Source: Nioella nitratireducens (lineage in GTDB: Bacteria; Pseudomonadota; Alphaproteobacteria; Rhodobacterales; Rhodobacteraceae). Taken from it: a stretch of DNA of 64,000 nucleotides. Location: the NCBI RefSeq assembly GCF_001879715.1, contig NZ_MNBW01000006.1:1-64000 (forward strand), in the 5' to 3' direction. Shown piece after piece: positions 54,687 through 62,946 of this stretch; position 1 is the first letter of the stretch, and every line of letters starts with the position of its first letter. A model generated the notes under the pieces. That model was given only the letters and a program-made list of their open reading frames with translations, did not search any database and was not told where the DNA came from. The position numbers were made by a program, and so were the translations under genes.

Positions 54687-54926
54687 GCCCCTCGGCGGTG
54701 GCTCGGGTCTGCGGTATGGCAGTCTGATACGTGCAAGGATTGCGGCGCCGCAATGTATGCGGGCGGCGGGGGACCGGTCTGCCTTGGCCTGTGTCAAAGG
54801 CTGTCTTCAGCAGATCCCGAAAAGATGCCCTATTGCTGGGTCCGGGGCAGGTCGTGCCCCGGTAGGCGCCTGATCCCCAAGGAACCAGAAAACCTTTAAG
54901 ATTTTCCTAAAACCGGGCGCGTTTTC

Positions 54927-55565
54927 TCACCGCATGGGCGAGAAGAGCGCCTCGGACAGGGGGCAGTCGCGGGCAGTGTCCGGGGCGCAGGCGCGCGGCT
55001 CAAGGTCACGGGTCAGGCAGATGCGAACCTCTTGCACCCGGCCCGCCTCGCAGGTGACGGTCAGCATCTCGGCGGTAAGCTCTGGGTTGGCCTCAAGGAA
55101 TGCCTGTTCGACCAGCGCGGCGGGCAGGCGCACCTCTCGGTCCAGATGGCGCAGCACGGTGGGGCGATTGACCCGGCCATAGGCCAGCCGCGCGGTCGCG
55201 TAGTAGTCGGACGCAGACAGGCCCGAGCAAACGCCGTGCTTGGTCCACTGGTACCAAGCGAGGCCGGAGGTGCCGAAAATATCGGCCATCTCACCCGTCA
55301 TCTGGCGGGAGGGATTGCGCTCGGTCGTGGGGCAGAAAGCGGGCCAGCCCCGTTCGTATTGCGGCCAGAGACCGTGCAGCGTGAAGCCGAACCCTTGCCC
55401 CGCATCGCATTGCGGCGAGTCGCGGTCGTCGCCTTCCAGCGCGCACCAGGTGGGTGTCCAGCTCAGGCTCATCACATAGTAATCGAAGTCGCCCGCCTGT
55501 TCGCCGTCGGCATGGGCCATGCCCGTTGCCAGCAGCAAGAAGCCTACCAGAACCGCACGCATCAT
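54927..55565 (-). CDS. Ribonuclease T2 family protein, secreted
   Basis: 212 aa with a signal peptide (about 1-19, GMAHA). The two catalytic segments are FTLHGLWPQY and WTKHGVCSG, each with its His, and six or more Cys suit disulfides. RNase T2 enzymes degrade RNA in the periplasm, leaving 2',3'-cyclic ends. ATG 55565 follows AAGGGG at usual spacing. It is divergent from trcR. Confidence 0.93.
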   Translation of the reverse strand: MMRAVLVGFLLLATGMAHADGEQAGDFDYYVMSLSWTPTWCALEGDDRDSPQCDAGQGFGFTLHGLWPQYERGWPAFCPTTERNPSRQMTGEMADIFGTSGLAWYQWTKHGVCSGLSASDYYATARLAYGRVNRPTVLRHLDREVRLPAALVEQAFLEANPELTAEMLTVTCEAGRVQEVRICLTRDLEPRACAPDTARDCPLSEALFSPMR

Positions 55566-55699
55566 TTGCCCTTCCCCTTTTTGAACGATCCCCTTATATA
55601 CGCCGCAACCTCCCTTACAATGAGGACGCGCGAGGGCCAGACCCCGCGAGCCGATTTCCGGCGCCGAGGGAGACGTGCTTTTTCGAAGGAGCCTGCGAG

Positions 55700-56452
55700 A
55701 TGAACAAACCGATCATGGCCAAAGCCACCGCCGTCTGGTTGGTCGACAACACCACGCTCAGCTTCAAGCAGATCGGCGATTTCTGTGGTCTGCACGAGCT
55801 TGAGGTTCAGGGCATTGCCGATGGTGATGTGGCTGCGGGTGTAAAGGGCTTCGATCCGGTCGCCAACAACCAGTTGACGCAGGACGAGATCGACGCCGCC
55901 GAGAAAGACCCGGCGCACAAGCTGAAGCTGAAATTCAACCCTGCCGCCGTCGGCGAGGAAAAGCGCCGTGGCCCGCGCTACACGCCGCTGTCCAAACGGC
56001 AGGACCGGCCGAATTCGATCCTGTGGCTGGTGAAATTCCACCCCGAGCTGACCGACGGCCAAATCGCCAAGCTGGTGGGCACCACCAAGCCGACCATCCA
56101 GTCGATCCGCGAGCGGACCCACTGGAACATCTCGAACATGCAGCCGATCGACCCGGTGGCGCTTGGCCTGTGCAAGCAGTCGGAACTGGATGCCGCCGTG
56201 CAAAAGGCCGCCTCCAAGATCGCCCGCGAAGGCGGTGTGATGAACGACGACGAGCGTCGCAAGCTGGTCTCGACCGAAACCAGCCTTGGGATGGATACCG
56301 AGCCGCGGATGCCGACCGCGATTTCGGGGCTGGAAACCTTCTCGCTCAGCGAACCCGAGGAAGAGGAAAAGGAAGAGGATGTCAGCGATGCCGACAGCTT
56401 CTTCAACCTGCCGTCGGGTGGCGATGACGAGGATGAAGACGAACAGCGCTGA
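55700..56452 (+). CDS. trcR: Cell-cycle transcriptional regulator TrcR (DUF1013)
   Basis: 250 aa. It opens AKATAVWLVDNTTLSFKQIGDFCGLHELEVQGIADGD-like, an HTH-type region, with a second around LTDGQIAKLVGTTKPTIQSIRER. The C-terminus is very acidic (EEEEKEEDVSDAD, DDEDEDEQR). TrcR is an essential regulator confined to Alphaproteobacteria. AAGGAG precedes ATG 55700 by eight bases. The strong terminator at 56476 makes it monocistronic. Confidence 0.93.
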   Translation: MNKPIMAKATAVWLVDNTTLSFKQIGDFCGLHELEVQGIADGDVAAGVKGFDPVANNQLTQDEIDAAEKDPAHKLKLKFNPAAVGEEKRRGPRYTPLSKRQDRPNSILWLVKFHPELTDGQIAKLVGTTKPTIQSIRERTHWNISNMQPIDPVALGLCKQSELDAAVQKAASKIAREGGVMNDDERRKLVSTETSLGMDTEPRMPTAISGLETFSLSEPEEEEKEEDVSDADSFFNLPSGGDDEDEDEQR

Positions 56453-56475
56453 TCGCGTTGAAACGCACATTGGAT

Positions 56476-56507
56476 GGCTCTCGAAGGGGACTTCGGGGGC
56501 CATTTTT
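56476..56507 (+). terminator. Rho-independent terminator of trcR
   Basis: GGCTCTCGAAG pairs with CTTCGGGGGCC over 11 positions, two of them G-U, around GGGA, followed by ATTTTT, 24 bases after the trcR stop. Confidence 0.92.
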
Positions 56508-56604
56508 CGTGGAAGGAGGGGCCGGGGCCGACGGTCTTGACGTGATCGGTGGCGCGGTGCGGCAGCCCTGCTAGGCTTGCGTTGTGCCTGATCCGGAGAT
56601 TGCC

Positions 56605-57201
56605 ATGATCCGCTTCGCCTTTGCCTTTGTGCTGCTGTGCCTGCCCACCCTTGCCCGGGCCGATACGATCTCTTGCGAATTGCCGTGGTTCATCCGCAAC
56701 CTGATGTTCGACCGGGCGGGGTATTGTTTTTCCTCGCCACTGGGGCGGGCGCTGTTCGACAATTCCGATTGCACCGGCTCTGACAGGCTGTCGCCCCGCG
56801 ATGCGGCGGCGGTGGCGCAGATCCGCGCGTTGGAGCGCGGGATGGGCTGCCACATCGACACCAACGGTTGGCGGCTGGAGCATCAGGACACGCTTGCCTA
56901 TCTGCGCGGCGTCCGGCTGTTGCCGGTGCCGGTCGCGGATGAAAGCGGCTGCATCGGTTATCTGGGGCCCGACCTGCCCTTGCTGGCGGCGCCAGCGGGC
57001 AAAGGGCCGATTCTTGGGGTGTTGCCGACCGGGGCTGACATTGCCTTCGGGTTTCGTGACGAAGGGCAGTGGGCCTTCGTCACGGTCTTCGGCGCGGGCT
57101 GGCGGCAGGTGCAACCCGGATTGCCAGCGGGGCAGGGGCGGCACGGCTGGGTGCATTTCCCCGGCGGCAGCTACCCCAGTTGTCGCCAATATGCGGGTTA
57201 G
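56605..57201 (+). CDS. Exported DUF4453-like protein with SH3-type C-terminus
   Basis: 198 aa. A signal peptide (about 1-19, ending ARA) precedes a Cys-containing YARHG-like part (CELPWFIRNLMFDRAGYCF; LGRALFDNSDC). A C-terminal bacterial SH3-like region (about 115-195) has GPILGVLPTGADIAFG and GWVHF. Function unknown; likely periplasmic. GGAG precedes ATG 56605 by seven bases. Family naming is by recall of the domain layout. Confidence 0.8.
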   Translation: MIRFAFAFVLLCLPTLARADTISCELPWFIRNLMFDRAGYCFSSPLGRALFDNSDCTGSDRLSPRDAAAVAQIRALERGMGCHIDTNGWRLEHQDTLAYLRGVRLLPVPVADESGCIGYLGPDLPLLAAPAGKGPILGVLPTGADIAFGFRDEGQWAFVTVFGAGWRQVQPGLPAGQGRHGWVHFPGGSYPSCRQYAG

Positions 57202-57301
57202 AGCCGGGCACATGCAGTCGCAATCACGCGATCTGCCCTGACCTGGTGATGTCGCATGTCCGAGGGGCGCAAAACCGGTTCCCGCTTTTGCACGACATGC
57301 A

Positions 57302-58111
57302 TTAGTGCGCGGCCGTTCCGACGCTGTCCAGCAGGGTGCGACCGCCATCGACGGTAATGACCTCGCCGGTCACGAAGGCGGCGCCGTCCGAGCACAGGAA
57401 TTGCACCGCCCCGTTGATTTCGCGGGCCGAGGCGATGCGGCCCATGGGGGTGCAGTGCTTGATCTCTTCGCGCAGGTCGCGGTTGTCCTTGAGCGTTTCC
57501 TTCAGGCTGTTGGACATGAGCGAGCCGAAGGCCACCCCGTTCACCCGGATGCGATGCGGTGCCAGCCCCACGGCAAGGCTGCGGGTCGCCTGATCCAGCG
57601 CCGCGGCGCTGATCGAATAGGCCAGCAGGTCGGGGTGGGTGCGGCGCGCGGCAATCGACGACAGGTTCACGATCGAGCCAATCGGGCCGGTGGTTTCCTC
57701 TCGGTCCCCGGCCTGTGCGATCATGCGTTTGGCCACCGCCTGACTGAGCCGCAGGGCGGTGTAAAGGTTCTGCTCCATCATCTCTTCGACAGTCCTGTCG
57801 GAGGGGTCGAGCGGATCGGAGCTGACCACCTGCCGCGAGGCGTTGACGAGGATGTCGACCCGGTCGAAGGCGTCGATGGTGGCCGACAGCAGGTTCGCCA
57901 CCGTCAGCTTTTCACGCAGGTCGCCGGCGAAATACCGGGCCTGCCCCTTTTCGTCCTCGGCATGGCCGACCTCGTCGGCAAGGCGGGCCTCGTCGCGGTC
58001 TGCGAACATCACGTTGGCACCGCGTTCGATGAAATGGCGGGCAATCGCCAGACCGACGCCATTGGCGGCGCCAGTGATGATAGCGGTCTTGCCTTGGATG
58101 GATAGCGACAT
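57302..58111 (-). CDS. SDR family protein lacking the catalytic lysine
   Basis: 269 aa. The nucleotide site AIITGAANGVGLAIARHF, DLRE, NLSSIAARR and the C-terminal FLCSDGAAFVTGEVITVDGG are standard SDR. The active-site YxxxK reads YSISA, so the lysine is replaced by alanine (codon GCC at the K position). The catalytic Ser and Tyr remain. It may be inactive, altered or a binding protein. It lies next to the methyltransferase gene on the same strand. Confidence 0.9.
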   Translation of the reverse strand: MSLSIQGKTAIITGAANGVGLAIARHFIERGANVMFADRDEARLADEVGHAEDEKGQARYFAGDLREKLTVANLLSATIDAFDRVDILVNASRQVVSSDPLDPSDRTVEEMMEQNLYTALRLSQAVAKRMIAQAGDREETTGPIGSIVNLSSIAARRTHPDLLAYSISAAALDQATRSLAVGLAPHRIRVNGVAFGSLMSNSLKETLKDNRDLREEIKHCTPMGRIASAREINGAVQFLCSDGAAFVTGEVITVDGGRTLLDSVGTAAH

Positions 58112-58131
58112 GCGGGTGTCTCCGTGATCGG

Positions 58132-59139
58132 TCAGCCGCGCCGGGCCCCTTTGGGTTTGCCGGCCTGATACAGTTTGTAGCCAGCGATCTCGGCCAGCAG
58201 CTTGCCGGTGCCGAAATGCTGTTTCAGCGTCGTCTCATAAGGCAAATGCTGGTTCGCGACCATGAAGAACTGACCCGTCGGTTTCAACATCCGCGCGGCA
58301 GCGGCGATAAAGGCCTGTCCAAGCGCCGGGTCGGCGCTGCGGCCCGCGTGGAACGGCGGGTTCGACACGATGGCGTCATAGCGCTGCTCGGGTTCGAATC
58401 CGGTTACATCGGCCCAGAAAAACCGCGCGCGCGGGTCGGTCACGTTCATGCGGGCCGCTTCCAGCGACGCAAATTCCGCCTCGATCAGGTCGATCGCGGT
58501 GATGGTCGGCTGTTCCTCCAGCAGAACGGCAGAGAGATAGCCCCAGCCCGCCCCCAGATCGGCCACGCGGCCCGAAAGCTGCGGCACCAGCGCCAGCAAC
58601 ACCTCGGACCCTTGGTCGGCCCCATCGGGCGAGAACATGCCTGGCCCGGTGACGAAGCCGTCTGCGGTCTCGCCGGTCTCGGCCACCCAGTCCATAAGCG
58701 CCTCGGGCAGAGTCCGGGGCCGGGTCAGCCAAAAGAGCTTGCCATGCGCTTTGGACAGCGTGCCATCGACCGGCATCAGCTTCTTGACCGCTTTCAGGAT
58801 CGACTCGATCCCCTCATCCTTTTGCCCGTCGACCGCGACGATCCCGCCGGGAACGACATGGGCCAGTGCCTCGGCCACCAGAGACAGGGTCTCGGCCTTG
58901 CTTTTGACGATCTGCACCAGCGCGGCGGCAAAGTCGCCCTCGGCGGCCACATCAACCGCGACGCCCCGCGCCGCCAGCCGGTCGTGATCGGGGGCAAAGC
59001 CCTGAACAGCCAGCACACGCTCGCCGCCAAGCGCGGCGTAGTCGCCGTCGCCGCGCGCACGCAACACCAGCACGCGGCCAGACTCCGGCCAGATCAAATC
59101 GCCGTTTTCCAGCGCGAGGGGGAGGCGGTCAAATGTCAT
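58132..59139 (-). CDS. Class I methyltransferase, RsmC-like (16S rRNA guanine-N2)
   Basis: 335 aa. A degenerate N-terminal domain (about 1-150) precedes the methyltransferase domain with VADLGAGWGYLSAVLL and the N2-guanine motif IVSNPPFHAGR. The two-domain layout equals RsmC, which methylates G1207 of 16S rRNA. RlmG is an alternative. The gene lies between clpS and an SDR gene on the same strand. Confidence 0.9.
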   Translation of the reverse strand: MTFDRLPLALENGDLIWPESGRVLVLRARGDGDYAALGGERVLAVQGFAPDHDRLAARGVAVDVAAEGDFAAALVQIVKSKAETLSLVAEALAHVVPGGIVAVDGQKDEGIESILKAVKKLMPVDGTLSKAHGKLFWLTRPRTLPEALMDWVAETGETADGFVTGPGMFSPDGADQGSEVLLALVPQLSGRVADLGAGWGYLSAVLLEEQPTITAIDLIEAEFASLEAARMNVTDPRARFFWADVTGFEPEQRYDAIVSNPPFHAGRSADPALGQAFIAAAARMLKPTGQFFMVANQHLPYETTLKQHFGTGKLLAEIAGYKLYQAGKPKGARRG

Positions 59140-59163
59140 GGACCCGAGAGCGAGGCCAACGGC

Positions 59164-59511
59164 CTACTCCTCTTTCTCCATGGTGCATTGCAGGGGGTGC
59201 TGGTTGCGGCGGGCGAAATCCATTACCTGCGCCACCTTGGTTTCCGCGATCTCGTAGGAAAACACCCCCACGACCGCGACACCCTTTTTATGGACGGTCA
59301 GCATGATCTCGACCGCCTGCCCATGGGTGATGCCAAAGAACCGTTCCAGAACGTGCACGACGAATTCCATCGGCGTATAATCGTCGTTCAGCAGCAACAC
59401 CTTGTACATCGGCGGCCGCTGCGTTTTGGGCTTGGTCTGGGTCAGCGTATCGCTGCCCTCGCCGGGGGCAGTCTTGTCCGCCAGAATTGTCGGGGTTTCG
59501 AGTGCCATCAT
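59164..59511 (-). CDS. clpS: ATP-dependent Clp protease adaptor ClpS
   Basis: 115 aa. The core [24 protein letters not shown] holds the N-degron pocket Asn-Asp, and ends with [10 protein letters not shown], the family C-terminus. The N-terminal 30 residues are flexible. ClpS delivers N-end-rule substrates to ClpAP. clpA is not adjacent. Two ATGs in a row begin it (59511 and 59508). Confidence 0.96.
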   Translation of the reverse strand: MMALETPTILADKTAPGEGSDTLTQTKPKTQRPPMYKVLLLNDDYTPMEFVVHVLERFFGITHGQAVEIMLTVHKKGVAVVGVFSYEIAETKVAQVMDFARRNQHPLQCTMEKEE

Positions 59512-59615
59512 GCCTTCCGCAATATCGCCGAGTCTCGTTAGAAGGGAGTATATAAGCTGCGCCTCGTGACAGAAAAGGGGGCGATTGTCACCCCGTGCCC
59601 GGTGAAAGGGAAAGA

Positions 59616-60320
59616 ATGGTCATCAAATTGCAAACAATCGGTTTCGATGCTGACGATACCCTGTGGCAAAACGAGACCTTCTTTCGCATCACGCAGGACC
59701 GGTTCGCCGATCTGCTGGCCGATTACACCGACCGCGACAACCTGATGACGCGGCTTTTGCAGGCCGAGACACGCAATGTCGGTCACTACGGCTTTGGCAT
59801 CAAGGGCTTCATGCTGTCGATGATCGAAACGGCGATCGAGGTGACAGACTCACGCGTCCCCGCCCCGGTCATTTCCGAGATCCTGTCGGCGGGGCAAGAG
59901 ATGCTGCGCCACCCCGTCCACCTGCTGCCCCACGCGCGGGAAGCGGTCGAGGCGCTGGCCGCGACCCACCGGATCGTGCTGATCACCAAGGGTGACTTGC
60001 TGGATCAGGAACGCAAGCTGGCGCAATCGGGGCTGGGGGAGCTGTTCCACGGAGTCGAGATCGTGTCGCACAAGACGCCCGCCATCTATGCCGCGGCCTT
60101 CGCGCGTCACGGTGACGGGGCTGGGCGGGCGCTGATGGTGGGCAATTCCATGAAATCCGACGTGCTGCCCGCGATCGAGGCGGGCGCCTTCGGCGTCTAC
60201 GTGCCCCATGGCCTGACATGGGAGCTGGAACACGCCGACGCGCCTATCGGTCACCCTCGGTTCCACGAGATCGCCGATCTTTCAGCCCTTCCTGCGCTCG
60301 TGGCCGAGATCGAAGCCTGA
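59616..60320 (+). CDS. HAD family hydrolase
   Basis: 234 aa. The nucleophile motif reads FDADDTLW, motif II is LITKGD, the Lys is in VSHKTP and motif III is [17 protein letters not shown]. This is the phosphoglycolate-phosphatase/YjjG class with a helical cap. The substrate is unknown. ATG 59616 gives the canonical start. Confidence 0.92.
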   Translation: MVIKLQTIGFDADDTLWQNETFFRITQDRFADLLADYTDRDNLMTRLLQAETRNVGHYGFGIKGFMLSMIETAIEVTDSRVPAPVISEILSAGQEMLRHPVHLLPHAREAVEALAATHRIVLITKGDLLDQERKLAQSGLGELFHGVEIVSHKTPAIYAAAFARHGDGAGRALMVGNSMKSDVLPAIEAGAFGVYVPHGLTWELEHADAPIGHPRFHEIADLSALPALVAEIEA

Positions 60321-60323
60321 TCC

Positions 60324-60355
60324 GTCTGCTTTGTCCAAATACCCCCGCCGGCGGC
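60324..60355. repeat. Short intergenic repeat, copy 3
   Basis: TCTGCTTTGTCCAAATACCC and CCGCCGGCGG follow the HAD gene stop by four bases. It matches copies at 2061-2090 and 17757-17793 in the CAAATAC and CCGCCGG core. Confidence 0.4.
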
Positions 60356-60405
60356 CATGCGGCACAGAGCCGATTGCGGCGCGCTGGAATTTTGTTGACT
60401 CTATT

Positions 60406-60415
60406 GTTAATTAAC
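60406..60415. promoter_or_regulatory. Palindrome in the arsR promoter, candidate operator
   Basis: GTTAATTAAC is a perfect 10-bp palindrome in an AT-rich run 15 bases before arsR. CTATTG occurs on both sides (60401 and 60415), and ACTC/GAGT form an outer inverted pair. TTGACT (60395-60400) is a possible -35 box, so a repressor here would block transcription. Confidence 0.55.
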
Positions 60416-60430
60416 TATTGAGTTATTTAT

Positions 60431-60769
60431 ATGAATGCCGCCGCTGATACAGATCTGGCAACCTGCTTTGCCGCGCTTGGCGATCCGACCCGGTTCGCCA
60501 TCGTCACCCGGTTGATGACCGAGGGTCCGCAAAGCGCCGGTGCCCTGCTCGACGTGGCCGACATCTCGGCCCCCGCCGTCTCGCGCCATCTCAAGGTGCT
60601 GCGGCAGGCTGGGGTGGTCCACCAACAGGTCGACGCACAGCGGCGGATCTATTCGGTTGCGCCCGAAGCGGTGCAGGCGATCGGTCGCTGGAGCATGACC
60701 AAGCGCGAATTCTGGGAGGGCAGCCTCGACCGGCTGGCCACCGTTCTCGATGACTTACAGGCGGAGTAA
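60431..60769 (+). CDS. ArsR family transcriptional regulator
   Basis: 112 aa. A winged helix runs from ALGDPTRFAIVTRLMTEGP to DISAPAVSRHLKVLRQAGVV. The metal-site Cys pair of true ArsR is lacking; only Cys12 is present. Regulators of this subtype commonly precede SRPBCC (AHSA1) genes, as here. No ribosome site precedes ATG 60431, so a leaderless start is possible. First of three genes. Confidence 0.92.
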   Translation: MNAAADTDLATCFAALGDPTRFAIVTRLMTEGPQSAGALLDVADISAPAVSRHLKVLRQAGVVHQQVDAQRRIYSVAPEAVQAIGRWSMTKREFWEGSLDRLATVLDDLQAE

Positions 60770-60772
60770 TCC

Positions 60773-61213
60773 ATGGCAGAGCTGACCCTGACGCGCCATT
60801 ACGCGGCCCCGCCCGACAAGGTCTTCGAGGTGTTGACCCGGCCAGAGCTGATCCTGAAATGGTGGGGACACGAGGGGATGATGGTAGAGCCGGACCGGCT
60901 CGACTTTACCCGGCTTGGTCCATGGGGCTCGGTTCTGGTGGCCTCCGATGGGGGACGGTACAAGATGACCGGGCAGGTGACCCATGTCGACCCGCCGCGC
61001 TCCGTGGGGTTCACATGGGCCTGGCACGACGACGCCGACCGGCGCGGCGTGGAAAGCCATGTCACGTTGTCGGTGGAACCGCATCCAGAGGGCGGCACTC
61101 TCTTTCGCCTGTCGCATGTCGATCTGCCCGATGACGCCGCCGTGCAGACTCAGACAGGGGGGTGGACCTCCTGCCTGCGACGGCTCGATGCCATCTTTTC
61201 AACCAACCATTGA
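60773..61213 (+). CDS. SRPBCC (AHSA1-type) domain protein
   Basis: 146 aa. LTLTRHYAAPPDKVFEVLTRPELILKWWG is the family start, and the middle GRYKMTGQVTHVDPPRSVGFTWAW and end GWTSCLRRLD fit activator-of-Hsp90-like START folds. They bind hydrophobic ligands; the role is not known. It starts three bases after arsR, probably co-expressed. Confidence 0.9.
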   Translation: MAELTLTRHYAAPPDKVFEVLTRPELILKWWGHEGMMVEPDRLDFTRLGPWGSVLVASDGGRYKMTGQVTHVDPPRSVGFTWAWHDDADRRGVESHVTLSVEPHPEGGTLFRLSHVDLPDDAAVQTQTGGWTSCLRRLDAIFSTNH

Positions 61214-61225
61214 AGGAGACATACC

Positions 61226-61537
61226 ATGGCAAAGTACCTGTTCATTTATCACGGCGCCAAGGCGCCAGAGGGCGAGGACGCACAACAGCAGGCCATGGCC
61301 GCGTGGATGTCCTGGATGGAGGGGATCGGCGCCGCGCTGGTTGATGGCGGCGCCCCCGTGGGAAAATCCAAGACCGTCAGCGCATCGGGCACGGTTGACG
61401 ATGGCGGTGCGAACCCGGTCGCCGGCTATTCCATCGTCGAGGCCGACAGCCACGCCGCTGCCGCGCGCATGGCCGAGGGCTGCCCGGTCCATGCGGATGG
61501 CGGGTCGGTCGAAGTGGCCGAAATCCTTCCGATGTAA
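61226..61537 (+). CDS. YCII/DGPF domain protein
   Basis: 103 aa. AKYLFIYHGAKAPE, WMSWMEGIGAALVDGGAPVG, GYSIVEADSHAAAARMAEGCP and EILPM fit YCII-related (DGPF) proteins. The fold is ferredoxin-like; activity is not known. GAAGGAG precedes ATG 61226. The trio ArsR-SRPBCC-YCII is a common operon. Confidence 0.92.
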   Translation: MAKYLFIYHGAKAPEGEDAQQQAMAAWMSWMEGIGAALVDGGAPVGKSKTVSASGTVDDGGANPVAGYSIVEADSHAAAARMAEGCPVHADGGSVEVAEILPM

Positions 61538-61543
61538 CCCGCC

Positions 61544-62872
61544 TTACCCGGCCACCGGCCAGTGCCGGTGGTCGTCGTCGATCACTACCGGATGCGCATG
61601 GTCCCGGCCCAGGCCATGGGCGCGCAGGTGCGGGTGGTCGGCGGGCAGGTCGGGATGGGTATGGGGCAGGGGGGCGGCGCTGTCCCTGGGCCACAGGTGG
61701 CGCGCGGCGAGGGTCGCGGCGCCGGCGGTCAGCCCCAGCACGCTCAGCGTGCCTGCCAGTCCCAGCCAGGGCCCGAACCACCCGGCAGCCGGGTAGGCCA
61801 GCAGCCAGCAGGCATGTGACAGTGCGAATTGCGCGGTAAAGAGCGCTGCGCGATCCTCCTCGTGGGCCGACCGCTTCAACAGCCGCCCAGAGGGCGTCAT
61901 CACCGCGGCATTGACCGCCCCGAACCCGGCCCAAAGGGCCAGCATCCCGGACCATCCGACGACCTGCGCCCAAAGGCCCGCCGCCGTTGCCAGCCCGAGC
62001 ACCGTCAAGCCGGTTCCGCCCGCCAGCATCACTGGCCGGTCTCCGGTGCGGTCCAGCAGGCGCGGCAGCCCGATCGCCACCGCCATCGAGCCAAGGCCGA
62101 AGGCGGCCATGGCCAGCGCCACGTCGCCCTCATCCCCGCCAAACGGCCCTCGCACCAGCACCACTGTATCGACCAGCACGAAGGCGATGACGCTCGACAC
62201 CGCCATGTTGAGCGCCAGCAATCCCCGCAGACGCGGCGTGGCAAGGTAAATTTGCACCCCACGGGTCAGGCGGTCGCGGAACCGGCGCTGCCGGGTCGTG
62301 GCGCGCGGCGGCAGCGGGGCCGACAGGATCAGCAAGGCCGAGCCGAGAAAGCCGACGACCGTCCCCACGAACAGCGTGTTATAGCTCATTACCATCAGCA
62401 GCAGCCCGGCCAGCGTCGGGCTGAGCAGGTTTTCCAGATCATAAGCCAGCCGCGACAGGGACAGGGCGTTGGTATAATCCCGCTCCTTCGGCAGCACGTC
62501 GGGAATCAGTGCCTGAAAGGCCGGGGTGAAACTGGCCGAGGCGGCCTGAAGCACGAAGATCAGAACATAGACCTGCCAGATTGCGTCGATGAAGGGCAGG
62601 GCCAGCGCCACGGCGGCGCGGATCAGGTCGGCCCCCACCAGAACCGCCTTGCGCGGCAGGTGCGAAAACAGTGCCGCCGCCAGCGGCGACAGCCCGACAT
62701 AGGCCACCATCTTGATCGTCAGCGCTGTGCCCAGAACCGTCCCCGCCCGGTCGCCCGCAAGGTCATAGGCCAGCAGTGCCAATGCGACGGTCAACAGGCC
62801 GGTGCCCACCAGCGCCACGCCTTGGGCGGCGAAAAGCCGGATAAACACGGGATGGCGCAGGATGCTCAGCAT
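61544..62872 (-). CDS. MFS exporter with a His-rich C-terminal tail
   Basis: 442 aa with about 12 helices. The N-terminus LRHPVFIRLFAAQGVALVGTGLL and GLSPLAAALFSHLPRKAVL (motif A region) are typical of drug or metal exporters. The last ~50 residues are rich in His (PHTHPDLPADHPHLRAHG, DHAHP, DDDHRHWP), as in nickel exporters of the NreB type. A metal (nickel or cobalt) role is suggested, not shown. GAGGAG precedes the start. It converges with the YCII gene. Confidence 0.88.
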   Translation of the reverse strand: MLSILRHPVFIRLFAAQGVALVGTGLLTVALALLAYDLAGDRAGTVLGTALTIKMVAYVGLSPLAAALFSHLPRKAVLVGADLIRAAVALALPFIDAIWQVYVLIFVLQAASASFTPAFQALIPDVLPKERDYTNALSLSRLAYDLENLLSPTLAGLLLMVMSYNTLFVGTVVGFLGSALLILSAPLPPRATTRQRRFRDRLTRGVQIYLATPRLRGLLALNMAVSSVIAFVLVDTVVLVRGPFGGDEGDVALAMAAFGLGSMAVAIGLPRLLDRTGDRPVMLAGGTGLTVLGLATAAGLWAQVVGWSGMLALWAGFGAVNAAVMTPSGRLLKRSAHEEDRAALFTAQFALSHACWLLAYPAAGWFGPWLGLAGTLSVLGLTAGAATLAARHLWPRDSAAPLPHTHPDLPADHPHLRAHGLGRDHAHPVVIDDDHRHWPVAG

Positions 62873-62946
62873 GGGGTCTCCTCGGGGTGTCGTGCCATGG
62901 TCCCCGCGAGTCGGGGCCGCGTCGCCGCCTTTGGCGGCGAAACCTG

